Shown: positions 10,701 through 25,700, counted from the first letter of the stretch. The stretch: DNA of 64,000 bases from Pteria penguin (GCA_035048485.1 CM068585.1:15977501-16041500), one strand, 5' to 3'. Translations and numbers: made by a program. Notes: generated by a model not told the origin, from the sequence alone.

Positions 10701-13700
10701 CAGCTCTGTAAGACAGAAAGCGCTTGTTCATATTTTATTAAATGATCGCAAAACGAATTGGCAAAAGATTATACGAACTCAGCCGGAATGAAAAAAAAAA
10801 AAAAAACAAAAAAAAAAAACCCCACGCATATGACGGATTTCGCGCACAACGAATAATATCATGAAAATGATAGAAGAGATATGTGAAAGATATAAGAAAT
10901 CGAAGATGACATAATGCCATTATAAACGTTCATTATACCGTAGTTATGCGCACATTACAAGGTAATTCCAGAATGTATTATTATATAAGGGCTTAGAAAC
11001 CTGACAAACGACTTGACAAATACCATACCAAGCTAGCTAGCCCGGAAGTAAAACGAAAATAAGGAGATGATGGCGCAAACACATAAGACCTGTTAAACCG
11101 GATTCAAAACAGGAGATACATTATTGACAATGATGTACGCCTACCCGACCCGTTGCTATTTCGACGTTTTCAGTTGTTGACTAATAGCTACAAAACTGCA
11201 CCATTCAATTATTCAGCGCAGAGCGAACGTGATTCAAGTTCGGAACATGTGATTGCAATAAAATGTGGGTGTATCATGATATATGATACCTGATATGTTT
11301 TAACCGAAATAATGATGTAATCATGAAAACTCAAAAGACAAAAATGTGCAGAACGTGAATAATGTTCGCGCTGTTTATGAGTTGAATTGGACGGTCCTGT
11401 AACCCTAGTTCGACAACTGAAATCGTCAAAACAGCTACGTAGGAACCCTTTGTTTTAAAATTCAATAAACGTCTTTTTGTGTAAATTCCTCCAGACAATC
11501 CTTGTCATTAAAATGATTATACATGTTATGTTCAGTTTACTTTCACCCTCGCCGCTTATTCTGTGTGTCCGATAAATTGCTATTTCTTTGGTGTTTATGA
11601 AGACATCGTTATGGAAACTTGTCTAGGTAACCAAAACAACTTGATAGTAATTGAAATTAATTTTACTTGACATATCACAGATACCGTCTATTAACTCTAG
11701 CCAAAACCTTAAAACTTTGAATAAAATATAGCTAAAACCTAAAACCTTTGAATAAAACTTTTATTTGCCCAACAAAACTCAAAAGGTAGAAAATAAAAAA
11801 ATTCAAATGCAAATTAGAATAGATTTTGTCCGTGAAATAATTATGATTATAGTAAAATTATGCACCAAATACCAGAGGGGTAAAACATTTTGAAAATAGT
11901 TTCTCCTGCGGAGTAATAACTCTTTCCATCAATCGTTTCGTTCCATTTGACCCAGTTGATTGTGCAAGTAGAATAGGCTAATTCAAAGAATTCAACTGGG
12001 TTGGCGGACACGTTTCCTGATTAAAGATTGCATCGCCTTTTGGGAGATTGTAGTTTGTAAGAAAAATAAATAAGCACATTGTAGACAAATGTTACCGAGT
12101 TTTGATTTATTTATCATAGAGCAGGGTATGTTTTAATATTACAGTGTTGATACTGTTAGTGAAAATGAGAACTTCTGTGATAGATTATAACTGATGAGTT
12201 ACCGTTTAGATTGAAGTTGATATGGAGCGTTACTGGGAGGCATCATAGGACAGGCAAAATGCCTAAATTTTATAAATTAAAATGTAGTATATGCAAGAAA
12301 AGAGGACAAAACACATAAGTCAGAGATATAATGTCGCTGTGGCAAAAACAGTCAGAGCAAAACAAAAACCCGAAAATTGAATCTTACACTTAGATAATGA
12401 AAAGGTGGGTAGTTAAAGAAAAGATCCGCTGATGGTTGAAAGGGTATTCCGAAATGTCAGACCCAAACAGGAGACTCTGGTCTGAATTCCTCCTATTCAG
12501 ATAATCGATGGGAAATGTGCAAAATCTTATTGTCCACTATTTGCTTGGTCATTCAATCTGTACATCCAAACCATAATGCTTTTATATCAGAGAGTTCGAT
12601 ATAAATCTTGTAGCAAGTGGTTTTTAACAGTCTTCTCCGAATTTCCTCCTATTGTATTCAATTTGGATTTTACCGTAATCAAAGAATAAATAACGTGGAA
12701 AAATTCGGCCAAAGGATGTTTAAAATCGCTTGTTACTATTCATTTACTGATATTTCTGATACTGTAGTATGTTAGTTTGAATACAATCAAGTGAATGGAC
12801 AGCGAATTGTCAGTAATCAATAAAAGTTTCAATTTTTATCATTTCCCGTCGATTCTTTCTATAGGAGGAATTCAGACCTAATTCTCATGCATGAGTCTGA
12901 TATATCGGACTAGTGAAACGGTTGGAATATTTGTAAAATCTACACATACTTTTATCACTCAGCTTTTCTTGATGCAAGCAAAACTACCTCTAAATTTATA
13001 ATATGAATCTCTTTTGTTAGATTCGCTTTACGTATCGACTTGTGTGGGAGAAAGGAACTGGTCCGTGTGGTCAAAGTTGTTCACCAAATGATGTTCAGAA
13101 AAAAGGCGTGGTACCGGCATCATTACAAGGTCTGAACTGGAAATGCACATCAGGATGTGGAAACATGATTGTCTTGCACCCGGATGTTAACTACGTCATG
13201 ACATCTATTAGCTATAATGACTCCGGGTGGGAACAAGGAGAATTTTCTTTCAGAACCACTTCATTAAAAGGCAATGGCCCATTCGAAGTGACGTATGACT
13301 TCTTATTTTAAATTTCTTTTAAAAATCGTACAAGACATAAAGTACAATATAATTCGATATGATTATATTGTGATACTGTCATATTTTCATTCATATGTTT
13401 TCTACATCCATGACTTATTGGGATTCTTACATGTACATGGTTTTTCGCTAATTTATCTCTTGTCTAAGTGTTCAAAAATGAATACTTCTATACATTTGTC
13501 GTATTATCACTAACATTTATTTGCCCAAGAAACGTATACAATTAAAGATTGGGTTTTTTTCTCATTTTTGTTGGCATTGAAGTATATTTGCAGTAAGTGT
13601 AGAAAATCACGTGCGGCTTATTTTTTTTCCCAAGACCGACTGCAAGTATACCCCAAAGTCTAGAAAAAATCCTTATTTTCATATATATAAATATATTTCT

Positions 13701-16700
13701 TTCTAATTTCAACCTCCTGCTTCCATGTCGCGATATAACTGAAATATTTGAAAGCGACATAAATCGCCAATCAACCAACCATGCTAATTTCAACCTACTT
13801 GATACCCCTTTTGTATATGTAGAAATCGTAATCACAAGAAGGTGTTCAAATGACCAAAAACGTTACAAAGCCGTTCAGCTGTCAGAAGTTGAGAAGTTCT
13901 CGATTAAATTCTAATTTAAAAAAAACCCAAGTGTTTTAACTTTCGTTTCTTGAAGAATTGCATTATTTGTCATAGTTATAGTACAATAGAAAAGTTAATC
14001 CCAGAATAATATTGTACAAGTAAATATTCCTTCGCCGTGATGAGGCAACATATGTCTGTTCACGAGACAGCAAATGCAACCATTTAAAAATGCAGTTCAT
14101 TTGACCTACAAACTTTCATATAAGGGAACTGCAGCCGTTAGTAAATATTAAATATTCGTTTGCAGATTAGATGGCATTCCCTGGAAGGTTCCTACAGTTG
14201 TCCATAACGGTACAGGAAGATTGGTGACAAAGTTAGAGGTGGGGAAACGTAATGACTCTAATCTGGCCAATGCAAGCCCTTTAGCAGCAGTACAGGCAAC
14301 TATTGGGTAGATATGAAAACAATTTACATACTTTCGCATAAGAATAATCTGCATTCCTCAGTTTGAAATGTTACATTATGACTGCTCATTCAAAAATCTT
14401 GTAAAATAAGATATTTGCATTGGCGGATCTTGAAATTTTTCAAAGTGGAATCGGAACTTTTTAAACTAATCTATATAATCTCTTATTTCGTTCATCTATG
14501 GGTTTCACATATGCCCACAATCAACCCGATTTAGAGCATAATGCATAATGGGAAGAGGAGGGGGGGGGGTTGCTCCACTACACGTACATGTACTTTGATA
14601 TGCTTATGAGCCATAATTCATTTTTTATTCCTATTCTATACTAGTAAAACCAAGGTTTAACTAGATAAAACAATGAGGCCTCTGCTGTCACCAAATGTCT
14701 GCTTTCAAATACCGAAAGACATTTGGTGTAAAAATAGAAGCACGTGTAAGTTGTGCACAATGTTTCAAGTGTCAAATTACGATGATATTTTTGTATCTTT
14801 CACCCAATCTACGATGCAGAATGATAAAAGTGAAGACAGATATCGGGAACCATAATCCAACTGAGGGGCATATGCATTTAGGAAAACGGGAGACCAAATT
14901 AATTTACTGTATACAAACGAAAATGACATCTTAATGGAGATATTTCAAGTGCTCAGAATAAGTTAGCATCTCATGCTTGCTAGAATCACCCATCACTCCT
15001 AAAACAAATCTCAATGAAACTTTCTTTCCAAGAGTTTTAACCCGAATATATCACTGAATAGCTTGAGCAACGACGAGATGGATATTTGACTTTTTCTTGT
15101 ATTTATCAAAGAATTTCCTCCGATATGATATAGGTTATTGAGAAGTGTAATCCTTATTGAGAAGTTTCTAAGAAACTATTAAACATTAGTTTCAGCTGCG
15201 ATACAAATACACCATAGATAACCCATAATGGAATATTGCTAATCATAAATTTGAAAATATATAATACGTAAACTTGCTTTTCGAATTAGGTAAACCGGAA
15301 CGAAGCTCTAACGGAGTCGATACTTACTTGTATACCAAATGTCTGATTGATACTTGAGTGCAAAATTTACAGTGGACAGACAAACAGACATACGGACAGA
15401 GAAGGGCAGACAGACGGACAGAGACAGACAGACAAACAGGGGCAGGCAGACAGATAGATAGACGTACAGATGGAAGGAACTTATAAGTTTGAATTCGTTT
15501 TTGTATTTTGCTGCATTAATGCATCATTTAAATGGTGGATTTATCGTAAGTATAATTACGCGGTACCCAAGCACATAATATTCGCCCAAAAATGAATTCT
15601 CTGAATTGTGTATACCCGTAACAAAACACAAATTAAGACACTTACAAGTTCTGCTATGCACTGACAGTCATGGCCCGATGTGGGGAGGGGTTCGAGGACT
15701 TCCAAGGGTGGCTGTGTATATGATTTACCCGCCTTAAAGTAAATGAAAGAGCAGTACAAACCATTACAACGTTATTTCAAACTATTTTGAACAGGAAACA
15801 AACTTGTTCATATACCGAGTCAGACATGCGTAAGACAGCCATTAGAGCTTAAAAATCGGGTTGTCAAAGGGTGATCTAATTAAATTTTGGCATGACCCGT
15901 ATATATAGGCCTGTCACACTGACAATGACGTATCCGTCCTACTGTGCTACAAAGAATATTCTCTTATCTCTATTTTCTCATTACATCATTACAATGCGGC
16001 ATGTCTATCTGCGTCTTATTCATAAAACAATATTGATAATTCTACTGTGATATTGTAAACATTCAATAAATCTGTCACTATATTAACTATTCTCCTTAAC
16101 ATTTTCACCTACTGTGTTCTCGTTTTTTAATCCATGCTCCTTTGGCGAAGTGGTCAAAGCATAGTAATTCCATTTCCCATAGGGTCCCATGTTAAATTAC
16201 CGAACTTCCAGCAAGATTTACACAACATCCTACATTTTAGCTATATATAATCCACATATCAAAATGTTTGTCAGACCCTCCTCTATCAGAATTTTAACAG
16301 TTTACCATAGGTTATCCACCTTAATTTCGAGAAAATCATGCTGGAAGGGGGATACCCCCCAAAATTGGCCAAAATTCAAATGTAAACAACCACCCCTTTT
16401 TAGGTCATTAAATCTTTACATTAGCGAAATGAGATAAAAATTCATGATTTTACAGCAGAATCAATCTTTATTTATACATAGATCAAATAATTTCATCCAA
16501 TCACAGCCCCTGATACATTGAAATAGTAGTCCCTCTCTCCCTACACCACATCAGCCAATCACGGCTCTCGTTAATTACCTTTCTTTGACCAATTTACAGG
16601 CCCCTTAGACATGACCCCTAATCCAAATTTGTGCCCATTTTCAATACACTCCAGATGGGGGTAGGCATCTTTAAAGTGACATTTCTTATGAATTACTGCA

Positions 16701-19700
16701 TGGATTTTCATGAAATTTGTGTCATTTTATTCAGAAATCAACACACTTTTGTTTGATAGCGGCTTTCCTAGTTTAATAAAGTAGTTAAATGCCTCTATAG
16801 GTCAAAGAAAGGTAATTAACGAGAGCCGTGATTGGCTGATGTGGTGTAGGGAGAGAGGGACTACTATTTCAATGTATCAGGAGCTGTGATTGGATGAAAT
16901 TATTTGATCTATGTATAAATAAAGATTGATTCTGCTGTAAAATCATGAATTTTTAACTCATTTCGCTAATGTAAAGATTTAATGACCTAAAAAGGGGTGG
17001 TTGTTTACATTTGAATTTTGGCCAATTTTGGGGGGTATCCCCCTTCCAGCATGATTTTCTCGAAATTAAGGTGGATAACCTATGGTAAACTGTTAAAATT
17101 CTGATAGAGGAGGGTCTGACAAACATTTTGATATGTGGATTATATATAGCTAAAATGTAGGATGTTGTGTAAATCTTGCTGGAAGTTCGGTAATTTAACA
17201 TGGGACCCTATGGGAAATGGAATTACTATGCTTTGACCAAGTAAACGCTAAACAGGAAATCAAGCGTTTTAAATAATGTCAGAAAGACGCTGTAAAGGAC
17301 AAAATCCGGAATCTATCTCTCTCTCTCCGAGATTCTTTTACATGTACTCACAATCCCAAGTGATTTGCCTAATGCATCGCACAGATGTTAAAGCCTCTGC
17401 AACAGACCTGTCTAATGTAATGAGTGATCTTTTACGAGTCATGTCTCATGTGAACATTTCCTCAATGACTCATTGCGGTCAGCTTACCCTTCGCATCATT
17501 CGATAGAGACAGACCTCCTCAAAGTTCATCATGATATAAATGTAGCCATGGATAAGGGATGCTGCGCAGTGTTGGTGTCTCGGCTGCCTTCGACGTTATC
17601 GATCATGAAATACTCTTTACTCGCCTCGAAACCACGTTTGGTATTACCGGAAGTGCTTTGTAGTGGATCGTTTCATATCTACATAATCGATAGCGATGTG
17701 TCTCAATCGGGGCGGCGTCAACATCAAGGTCAAGGCCATTTGGAATCGGTGTTCCACAGGGGTCCGTATTAGGCCCGAACATCTACTGTCTGTTCGCAAG
17801 ACCGATTGGGGAAATGTTTACACCATGGCATGAAATATAATTGCTATGTCGATGATACACAACTATACGTTGCTATCGAACCCCTAAGCGATTGGAATGA
17901 CATCTTAAATAGACTTACAGTGTGCCTTCATGCAATCCAAAACTGGATGAGTTCAAGTTTGCTCAAACTTAATCAAAATAAAACTGAACTCCTGGTTTTT
18001 TTCACCACAGAAAAAAAAAAATCAATGGATTACATTACAGACACAAAAGGGAACAACAACAAAATATATGCATACATAAATAAATATAGATTAGTAAGGT
18101 ATTTGGATTATGTTTCTGTGTATCAAAATAAATGCATCTTTTTCATTACTAAGGTTTCATTATGCTTTATAGAATTCGAATATTAGGGAACAAAGGGACA
18201 GATTAAGTATGATAAAAATAAATCGAGTTTCGAAGTTATAGATATTGTGTATGATCGAGATAACATTTATAACATTATTTAATATAGTATAAGGTTTCCG
18301 TGTAGTACGAATGAATATTATACTTATTTTATTTTTACTATACAAAGTTAAGAATTTGGATGTGTAATGTGAATGCAATTTTAAGAATATTGAATTATTT
18401 GTGATAGTATACAATTTGGATGTACAGTGGAAATACCATTCGCCGTCGAAGATCCAGATGCTGATACACTACGTTGTCGCCTAGCAACAAAAAGAGAATG
18501 CGGTGATGCATGTACCAATTTACCTAAAGTTAAAATCAACAGGGTAAATGTAATGATGCACTAGTGTGAATATGGGTTATTGACTTAACTAATACACGAC
18601 TACCGGGTGAAAGGTCACAGAGGTGAAATAACTACTTCTCCACTTAGGATCTCATTAGGGTTTCCCACGGTGGTAGATCTCAGGATCTCATTAGGGTTTC
18701 CCACGGTGGTAGACTTTTTTTCCAGTTTTGTCTCTCTTACTACAGGGTTTGGTATCTCGGTAATCATCTGGTAACTTATTCTATAGAAGGTGATTCTTGT
18801 GCACGGTAAGATCTCTTACTACAGTGTTAAGTATCTCAGTAATCATCTGGTAACTTATTCTATAGAAGGTGATTCTTGTGCACGGTAAGATCTCTTACTA
18901 CAGTGTTAAATATCTCGGTAATCATCTGGTAACTTATTCTATAGAAGGTGATTCTTGTGCACGGTAAGATCTCTTACTACAGTGTTAAGTATCTCGGTAA
19001 TCATCTGGTAACTTATTCTATAGAAGGTGATTCTTGTGCACGGTAAGATCTCTTACTACAGTGTTAAGTATCCCAGTAATCATCTGGTAACTTATTCTAT
19101 AGAAGGTGATTCTTGTGCACGGTAAGATCTCTTACTACAGTGTTAAGTATCTCGGTAATCATCTGGTAACTTATTCTATAGAAGGTGATTCTTGTGCACG
19201 GTAAGATCTCTTACTACAGTGTTAAGTATCTCGGTAATCATCTGGTAACTTATTCTATAGAAGGTGATTCTTGTGCACGGTAAGATCTCTTACTACAGTG
19301 TTAAGTATCTCGGTAATCATCTGGTAACTTATTCTATAGAAGGTGATTCTTGTGCACGGTAAGATCTCTTACTACAGTGTTAAGTATCTCCGTAATCATC
19401 TGGTAACTTATTCTATAGAAGGTGATTCTTGTGCACGGTAAGACCTCTTACTACAGTGTTAAGTATCTCGGTAATAATCTGGTAACTTATTCTATAGAAG
19501 GTGATTCTTGTGCACGGTAAGACCTCTTACTACAGTGTTAAGTATCTCGGTAATAATCTGGTAACTTATTCTATAGAAGGTGATTCTTGTGCACGGTAAG
19601 ATCTCTTACTACAGTGTTAAGTATCTCAGTAATCATCTGGTAACTTATTCTATAGAAGGTGATTCTTGTGCACGGTAAGATCTCTTACTACAGTGTTAAG

Positions 19701-22700
19701 TATCTCAGTAATCATCCGGTAACTTATTCTATAGAAGGTGATTCTTGTGCACGGTAAGATCTCTTACTACAGTGTTAAGTATCTCGGTAATCATCTGGTA
19801 ACTTATTCTATAGAAGGTGATTCTTGTGCACGGTAAGATCTCTTACTACAGTGTTAAGTATCTCGGTAATCATCTGGTAACTTATTCTATAGAAGGTGAT
19901 TCTTGTGCACGGTAAGATCTCTTACTACAGTGTTAAGTATCTCGGTAATCATCTGGTAACTTATTCTATAGAAGGTGATTCTTGTGCACGGTAATATCTC
20001 TTACTACAGTGTTAAGTATCTCGGTAATCATCTGGTAACTTATTCTATAGAAGGTGATTCTTGTGCACGGTAAGATCTCTTACTACAGTGTTAAGTATCT
20101 CAGTAATCATCTGGTAACTTATTCTATAGAAGGTGATTCTTGTGCACGGTAAGATCTCTTACTACAGTGTTAAGTTTCTCGGTAATCATCTGGTAACTTA
20201 TTCTATAGAAGGTGATTCTTGTGCACGGTAAGATCTCTTACTACAGTGTTAAGTATCTCGGTAATCATCTGGTAACTTATTCTATAGAAGGTGATTCTTG
20301 TGCACGGTAAGATCTCTTACTACAGTGTTAAGTATCTCAGTAATCATCTGGTAACTTATTCTATAGAAGGTGATTCTTGTGCACGGTAAGATCTCTTACT
20401 ACAGTGTTAAGTATCTCGGTAATCATCTGGTAACTTATTCTATAGAAGGTGATTCTTGTGCACGGTAAGATCTCTTACTACAGTGTTAAGTATCTCAGTA
20501 ATCATCTGGTAACTTATTCTATAGAAGGTGATTCTTGTGCACGGTAAGATCTCTTACTACAGTGTTAAGTATCTCAGTAATCATCTGGTAACTTATTCTA
20601 TAGAAGGTGATTCTTGTGCACGGTAAGATCTCTTACTACAGTGTTAAGTATCTCGGTAATCATCTGGTCACTTATTCTATAGAAGGTGATTCTTGTGCAC
20701 GGTAAGATCTCTTACTACAGTGTTAAGTATCTCGGTAATCATCTGGTAACTTATTCTATAGAAGGTGATTCTTGTGCACGGTAAGATCTCTTACTACAGT
20801 GTTAAGTATCTCAGTAATCATCTGGTAACTTATTCTATAGAAGGTGATTCTTGTGCACGGTAAGATCTCTTACTACAGTGTTAAGTATCTCGGTAAACAT
20901 CTGGTAACTTATTCTATAGAAGGTGATTCTTGTGCACGGTAAGACCTCTTACTACAGTGTTAAGTATCTCGGTAATCATCTGGTCACTTATTCTATAGAA
21001 GGTGATTCTTGTGCACGGTAAGATCTCTTACTACAGTGTTAAGTATCTCAGTAATCATCTGGTAACTTATTCTATAGAAGGTGATTCTTGTGCACGGTAA
21101 TATCTCTTACTACAGTGTTAAGTATCTCAGTAATCATCTGGTAACTTATTCTATAGAAGGTGATTCTTGTGCACGGTAAGATCTCTTACTACAGTGTTAA
21201 GTATCTCAGTAATCATCTGGTAACTTATTCTATAGAAGGTGATTCTTGTGCACGGAAAGATCTCTTACTACAGTGTTAAGTATCTCGGTAATCATCTGGT
21301 AACTTATTCTATAGAAGGTGAATCTTGTGCACGGTAAGATCTCTTACTACAGGGTTTGGTATCGCGGTAATCATCTGGTAACTTATGCTATAGAAGGTGA
21401 TTCTTGTGCACGGTAAGATCTCTTACTACAGTGTTAAGTATCTCGGTAATCATCTGGTAACTTATTCTATAGAAGGTGAATCTTGTGCACGGTAAGATCT
21501 CTTACTACAGTGTTAAGTATCTAGGTAATCATCTGGTAACTTATTCTATAGAAGGTGATTCTTGTGCACGGTAAGATCTCTTACTACAGTGTTAAATATC
21601 TCGGTAATCATCTGGTTACTTATTCTATAGAAGGTGATTCTTGTGCACGGTAAGATCTCTTACTACAGTGTTAAGTATCTCGGTAATCATCTGGTTACTT
21701 ATTCTATAGAAGGTGATTCTTGTGCACGGTAAGATCTCTTACTACAGTGTTAAGTATCTCGGTAATCATCTGGTTACTTATTCTATAGAACGTGATTCTT
21801 GTGCATGGTAAGATCTCTTACTACAGTGTTAAGTATCTCGGTAATCATCTGGTAACTTATTCTATAGAAGGTGATTCTTGTGCACGGTAAGATCTCTTAC
21901 TACAGTGTTAAGTATCTCGGTAATCATCTGGTAACTTATTCTATAGAAGGTGATTCTTGTGCACGGTAAGATCTCTTACTACAGTGTTAAGTATCTCGGT
22001 AATCATCTGGTAACTTATTCTATAGAAGGTGATTCTTGTGCACGGTAAGATCTCTTACTACAGTGTTAAGTATCTCGGTAATCATCTGGTAACTTATTCT
22101 ATAGAAGGTGATTCTTGTGCACGGTAAGATCTCTTACTACAGTGTTAAGTATCTCAGTAATCATCTGGTAACTTATTCTATAGAAGGTGATTCTTGTGCA
22201 CGGTAAGATCTCTTACTACAGTGTTAAGTATCTCGGTAATCATCTGGTAACTTATTCTATAGAAGGTGATTCTTGTGCACGGTAAGATCTCTTACTACAG
22301 TGTTAAGTATCTCGGTAATCATCTGGTCACTTATTCTATAGAAGGTGATTCTTGTGCACGGTAAGATCTCTTACTACAGTGTTAAGTATCTCGGTAATCA
22401 TCTGGTAACTTATTCTATAGAAGGTGATTCTTGTGCACGGTAAGATCTCTTACTACAGTGTTAAGTATCTCAGTAATCATCTGGTAACTTATTCTATAGA
22501 AGGTGATTCTTGTGCACGGTAAGATCTCTTACTACAGTGTTAAGTATCTCGGTAAACATCTGGTAACTTATTCTATAGAAGGTGATTCTTGTGCACGGTA
22601 AGACCTCTTACTACTGTGTTAAGTATCTCGGTAATCATCTGGTCACTTATTCTATAGAAGGTGATTCTTGTGCACGGTAAGATCTCTTACTACAGTGTTA

Positions 22701-25700
22701 AGTATCTCAGTAATCATCTGGTCACTTATTCTATAGAAGGTGATTCTTGTGCACGGTAATATCTCTTACTACAGTGTTAAGTATCTCAGTAATCATCTGG
22801 TAACTTATTCTATAGAAGGTGATTCTTGTGCACGGTAAGATCTCTTACTACAGTGTTAAGTATCTCAGTAATCATCTGGTAACTTATTCTATAGAAGGTG
22901 ATTCTTGTGCACGGAAAGATCTCTTACTACAGTGTTAAGTATCTCGGTAATCATCTGGTAACTTATTCTATAGAAGGTGAATCTTGTGCACGGTAAGATC
23001 TCTTACTACAGGGTTTGGTATCGCGGTAATCATCTGGTAACTTATGCTATAGAAGGTGATTCTTGTGCACGGTAAGATCTCTTACTACAGTGTTAAGTAT
23101 CTCGGTAATCATCTGGTAACTTATTCTATAGAAGGTGAATCTTGTGCACGGTAAGATCTCTTACTACAGTGTTAAGTATCTAGGTAATCATCTGGTAACT
23201 TATTCTATAGAAGGTGATTCTTGTGCACGGTAAGATCTCTTACTACAGTGTTAAATATCTCGGTAATCATCTGGTTACTTATTCTATAGAAGGTGATTCT
23301 TGTGCACGGTAAGATCTCTTACTACAGTGTTAAGTATCTCGGTAATCATCTGGTTACTTATTCTATAGAAGGTGATTCTTGTGCACGGTAAGATCTCTTA
23401 CTACAGTGTTAAGTATCTCGGTAATCATCTGGTTACTTATTCTATAGAACGTGATTCTTGTGCATGGTAAGATCTCTTACTACAGTGTTAAGTATCTCGG
23501 TAATCATCTGGTAACTTATTCTATAGAAGGTGATTCTTGTGCACGGTAAGATCTCTTACTACAGTGTTAAGTATCTCGGTAATCATCTGGTAACTTATTC
23601 TATAGAAGGTGATTCTTGTGCACGGTAAGATCTCTTACTACAGTGTTAAGTATCTCGGTAATCATCTGGTAACTTATTCTATAGAAGGTGATTCTTGTGC
23701 ACGGTAAGATCTCTTACTACAGTGTTAAGTATCTCGGTAATCATCTGGTAACTTATTCTATAGAAGGTGATTCTTGTGCACGGTAAGATCTCTTACTACA
23801 GTGTTAAGTATCTCCGTAATCATCTGGTAACTTATTCTATAGAAGGTGATTCTTGTGCACGGTAAGATCTCTTACTACAGTGTTAAGTATCTCAGTAATC
23901 ATCTGGTAACTTATTCTATAGAAGGTGATTCTTGTGCACGGTAAGATCTCTTACTACAGTGTTAAGTATCTCGGTAATCATCTGGTCACTTATTCTATAG
24001 AAGGTGATTCTTGTGCACGGTAAGATCTCTTACTACAGTGTTAAGTATCTCCGTAATCATCTGGTAACTTATTCTATAGAAGGTGATTCTTGTGCACGGT
24101 AAGATCTCTTACTACAGTGTTAAGTATCTCAGTAATCATCTGGTAACTTATTCTATAGAAGATGATTCTTGTGCACGGTAAGATCTCTTACTACAGTGTT
24201 AAGTATCTCGGTAAACATCTGGTAACTTATTCTATAGAAGGTGATTCTTGTGCACGGTAAGACCTCTTACTACTGTGTTAAGTATCTCGGTAATCATCTG
24301 GTCACTTATTCTATAGAAGGTGATTCTTGTGCACGGTAAGATCTCTTACTACAGTGTTAAGTATCTCAGTAATCATCTGGTCACTTATTCTATAGAAGGT
24401 GATTCTTGTGCACGGTAATATCTCTTACTACAGTGTTAAGTATCTCAGTAATCATCTGGTAACTTATTCTATAGAAGGTGATTCTTGTGCACGGTAAGAT
24501 CTCTTACTACAGTGTTAAGTATCTCAGTAATCATCTGGTAACTTATTCTATAGAAGGTGATTCTTGTGCACGGTAAGACCTCTTACCTCTTTACAAATAC
24601 AGTTACAATATCGTTAAATCTTCAGATGAATTGCTGTAATGAAATTTACTCTTTGTATAAATTTAGTGCATCCAAAACACCCCCAAAACCAAACAAGCAA
24701 AACAAAATATAATAGTCCTACATCTATGGTGGTTGTTGTATACATATTTTATTTAGGAAATCTTGGTAATGTTAAGATAAACTTATGAAAAAGGTCGCGT
24801 GACCTAGGGTCTTTAGGTCAAGGTCATGACATGACCTAAAGTCATGGGTAAAATCTGTGTGAAATGTGAAGCAGATCCATGTTATAGCTACAGTTTTCTG
24901 GACCTCACAATGTTTTCAGTTATAGTTTTATTGTGACTTTGACTTTAAAGATATAATCTTGGGTCAATATCTATATCAAACATATGGTATGTGTAACAAT
25001 TGTATGACGAATTGTCCAAGTGAAAGTACCTTATAGTTCGAACTAAATGAGTTTTTAAAACTTCTTTATCGGCTTCATTTTGATCTTGACTTTGACCTCT
25101 TGTTTAAGACCACAATTCATCCTTGTATCACGGGTGACATGTGGAAAATATCAACCATATCGTAATCTTATAGCAGTAGTTTTATTTGAAAAGCAGTGTT
25201 TACATTCTTAACCAGATAGACAGACAGACGAATTATATTTTCATATTGTTTTTATCCTTCCAAAACTTTAAAACAATTGTTCAATCAATTATTGGGTGAA
25301 AAACTTAAGCAGTATCAGCCTTAACCTGATATCGTTGATGTGACAAACGTGTGAAATGACTTTACCTCTTAAACGAGCCGTTCAAAGGATGTCACTACTA
25401 CTACTACTACTACTACTACTAATGAAAGTAAAAATGCAATGTTTTCTTGATTTATATTAAGAATTCCTTTAATTCATTGTACGTTAATCATGATCAGAGA
25501 ACAAGTGTCGTCACATTTTAAAGCTGTAAATTAATATCATTATTGCTTGATTTTTCAATTCAGTAAAATGTCTGTTTCATACTTTTTATAATCGTCTTTT
25601 TCTTTCTTTGACGTTTTTAATTAATTAATGGATTAAGCAATTTATTTATTTTACTTACCTTTTTCGTTTATTTAGGAAACATGTACAATGTCTATTGCTG

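Larger units (their letters stand above)
7712..13020 (+). other. Intron 1 of the EGF membrane protein gene (5.3 kb)
   Basis: It holds the reverse-transcriptase relic at 8533-9350, a 30-bp minisatellite at 9465-9615 and a TIR element at 12479-12878. The remainder (9.7-12.4 kb) is AT-rich with no exon recognised on either strand. Acceptor: 'atctcttttgttag' ending at 13020. Confidence 0.7.
14307..18407 (+). other. Intron 3 (4.1 kb)
   Basis: Contains a purine-rich CAGA-like repeat (15372-15466), the large foldback element (16152-17238) and a LINE fragment (about 17270-18010). 14310-15370 has no recognised feature apart from a run of ten G at about 14560. Confidence 0.65.
18544..25675 (+). other. 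Intron 4 (7.1 kb), mostly satellite
   Basis: Consists of a two-copy 35-bp repeat (18642-18712), the 79-bp satellite (18730-24585) and about 1.1 kb of AT-rich sequence with a (CTA)n tract at 25393-25420. About 24790-25110 is a stretch rich in 'aaggtcatgacatgacc'-type words, probably an old dispersed repeat. Phase 0 at both ends. Confidence 0.75.

Noticed and set aside
14148..14354. 68-residue minus-strand frame
   Set aside because: It is the antisense of exon 3 of the EGF gene, which has splice sites and phase support on the plus strand.
16189..17201. Two identical 82-residue proteins on opposite strands
   Set aside because: They are the same non-coding arm of the foldback element read from each side.
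18730..24585. A CRISPR array or similar repeat-spacer system, suggested by the long regular array
   Set aside because: Units are head-to-tail with no unique spacers, and the host is eukaryotic. It is a plain satellite.
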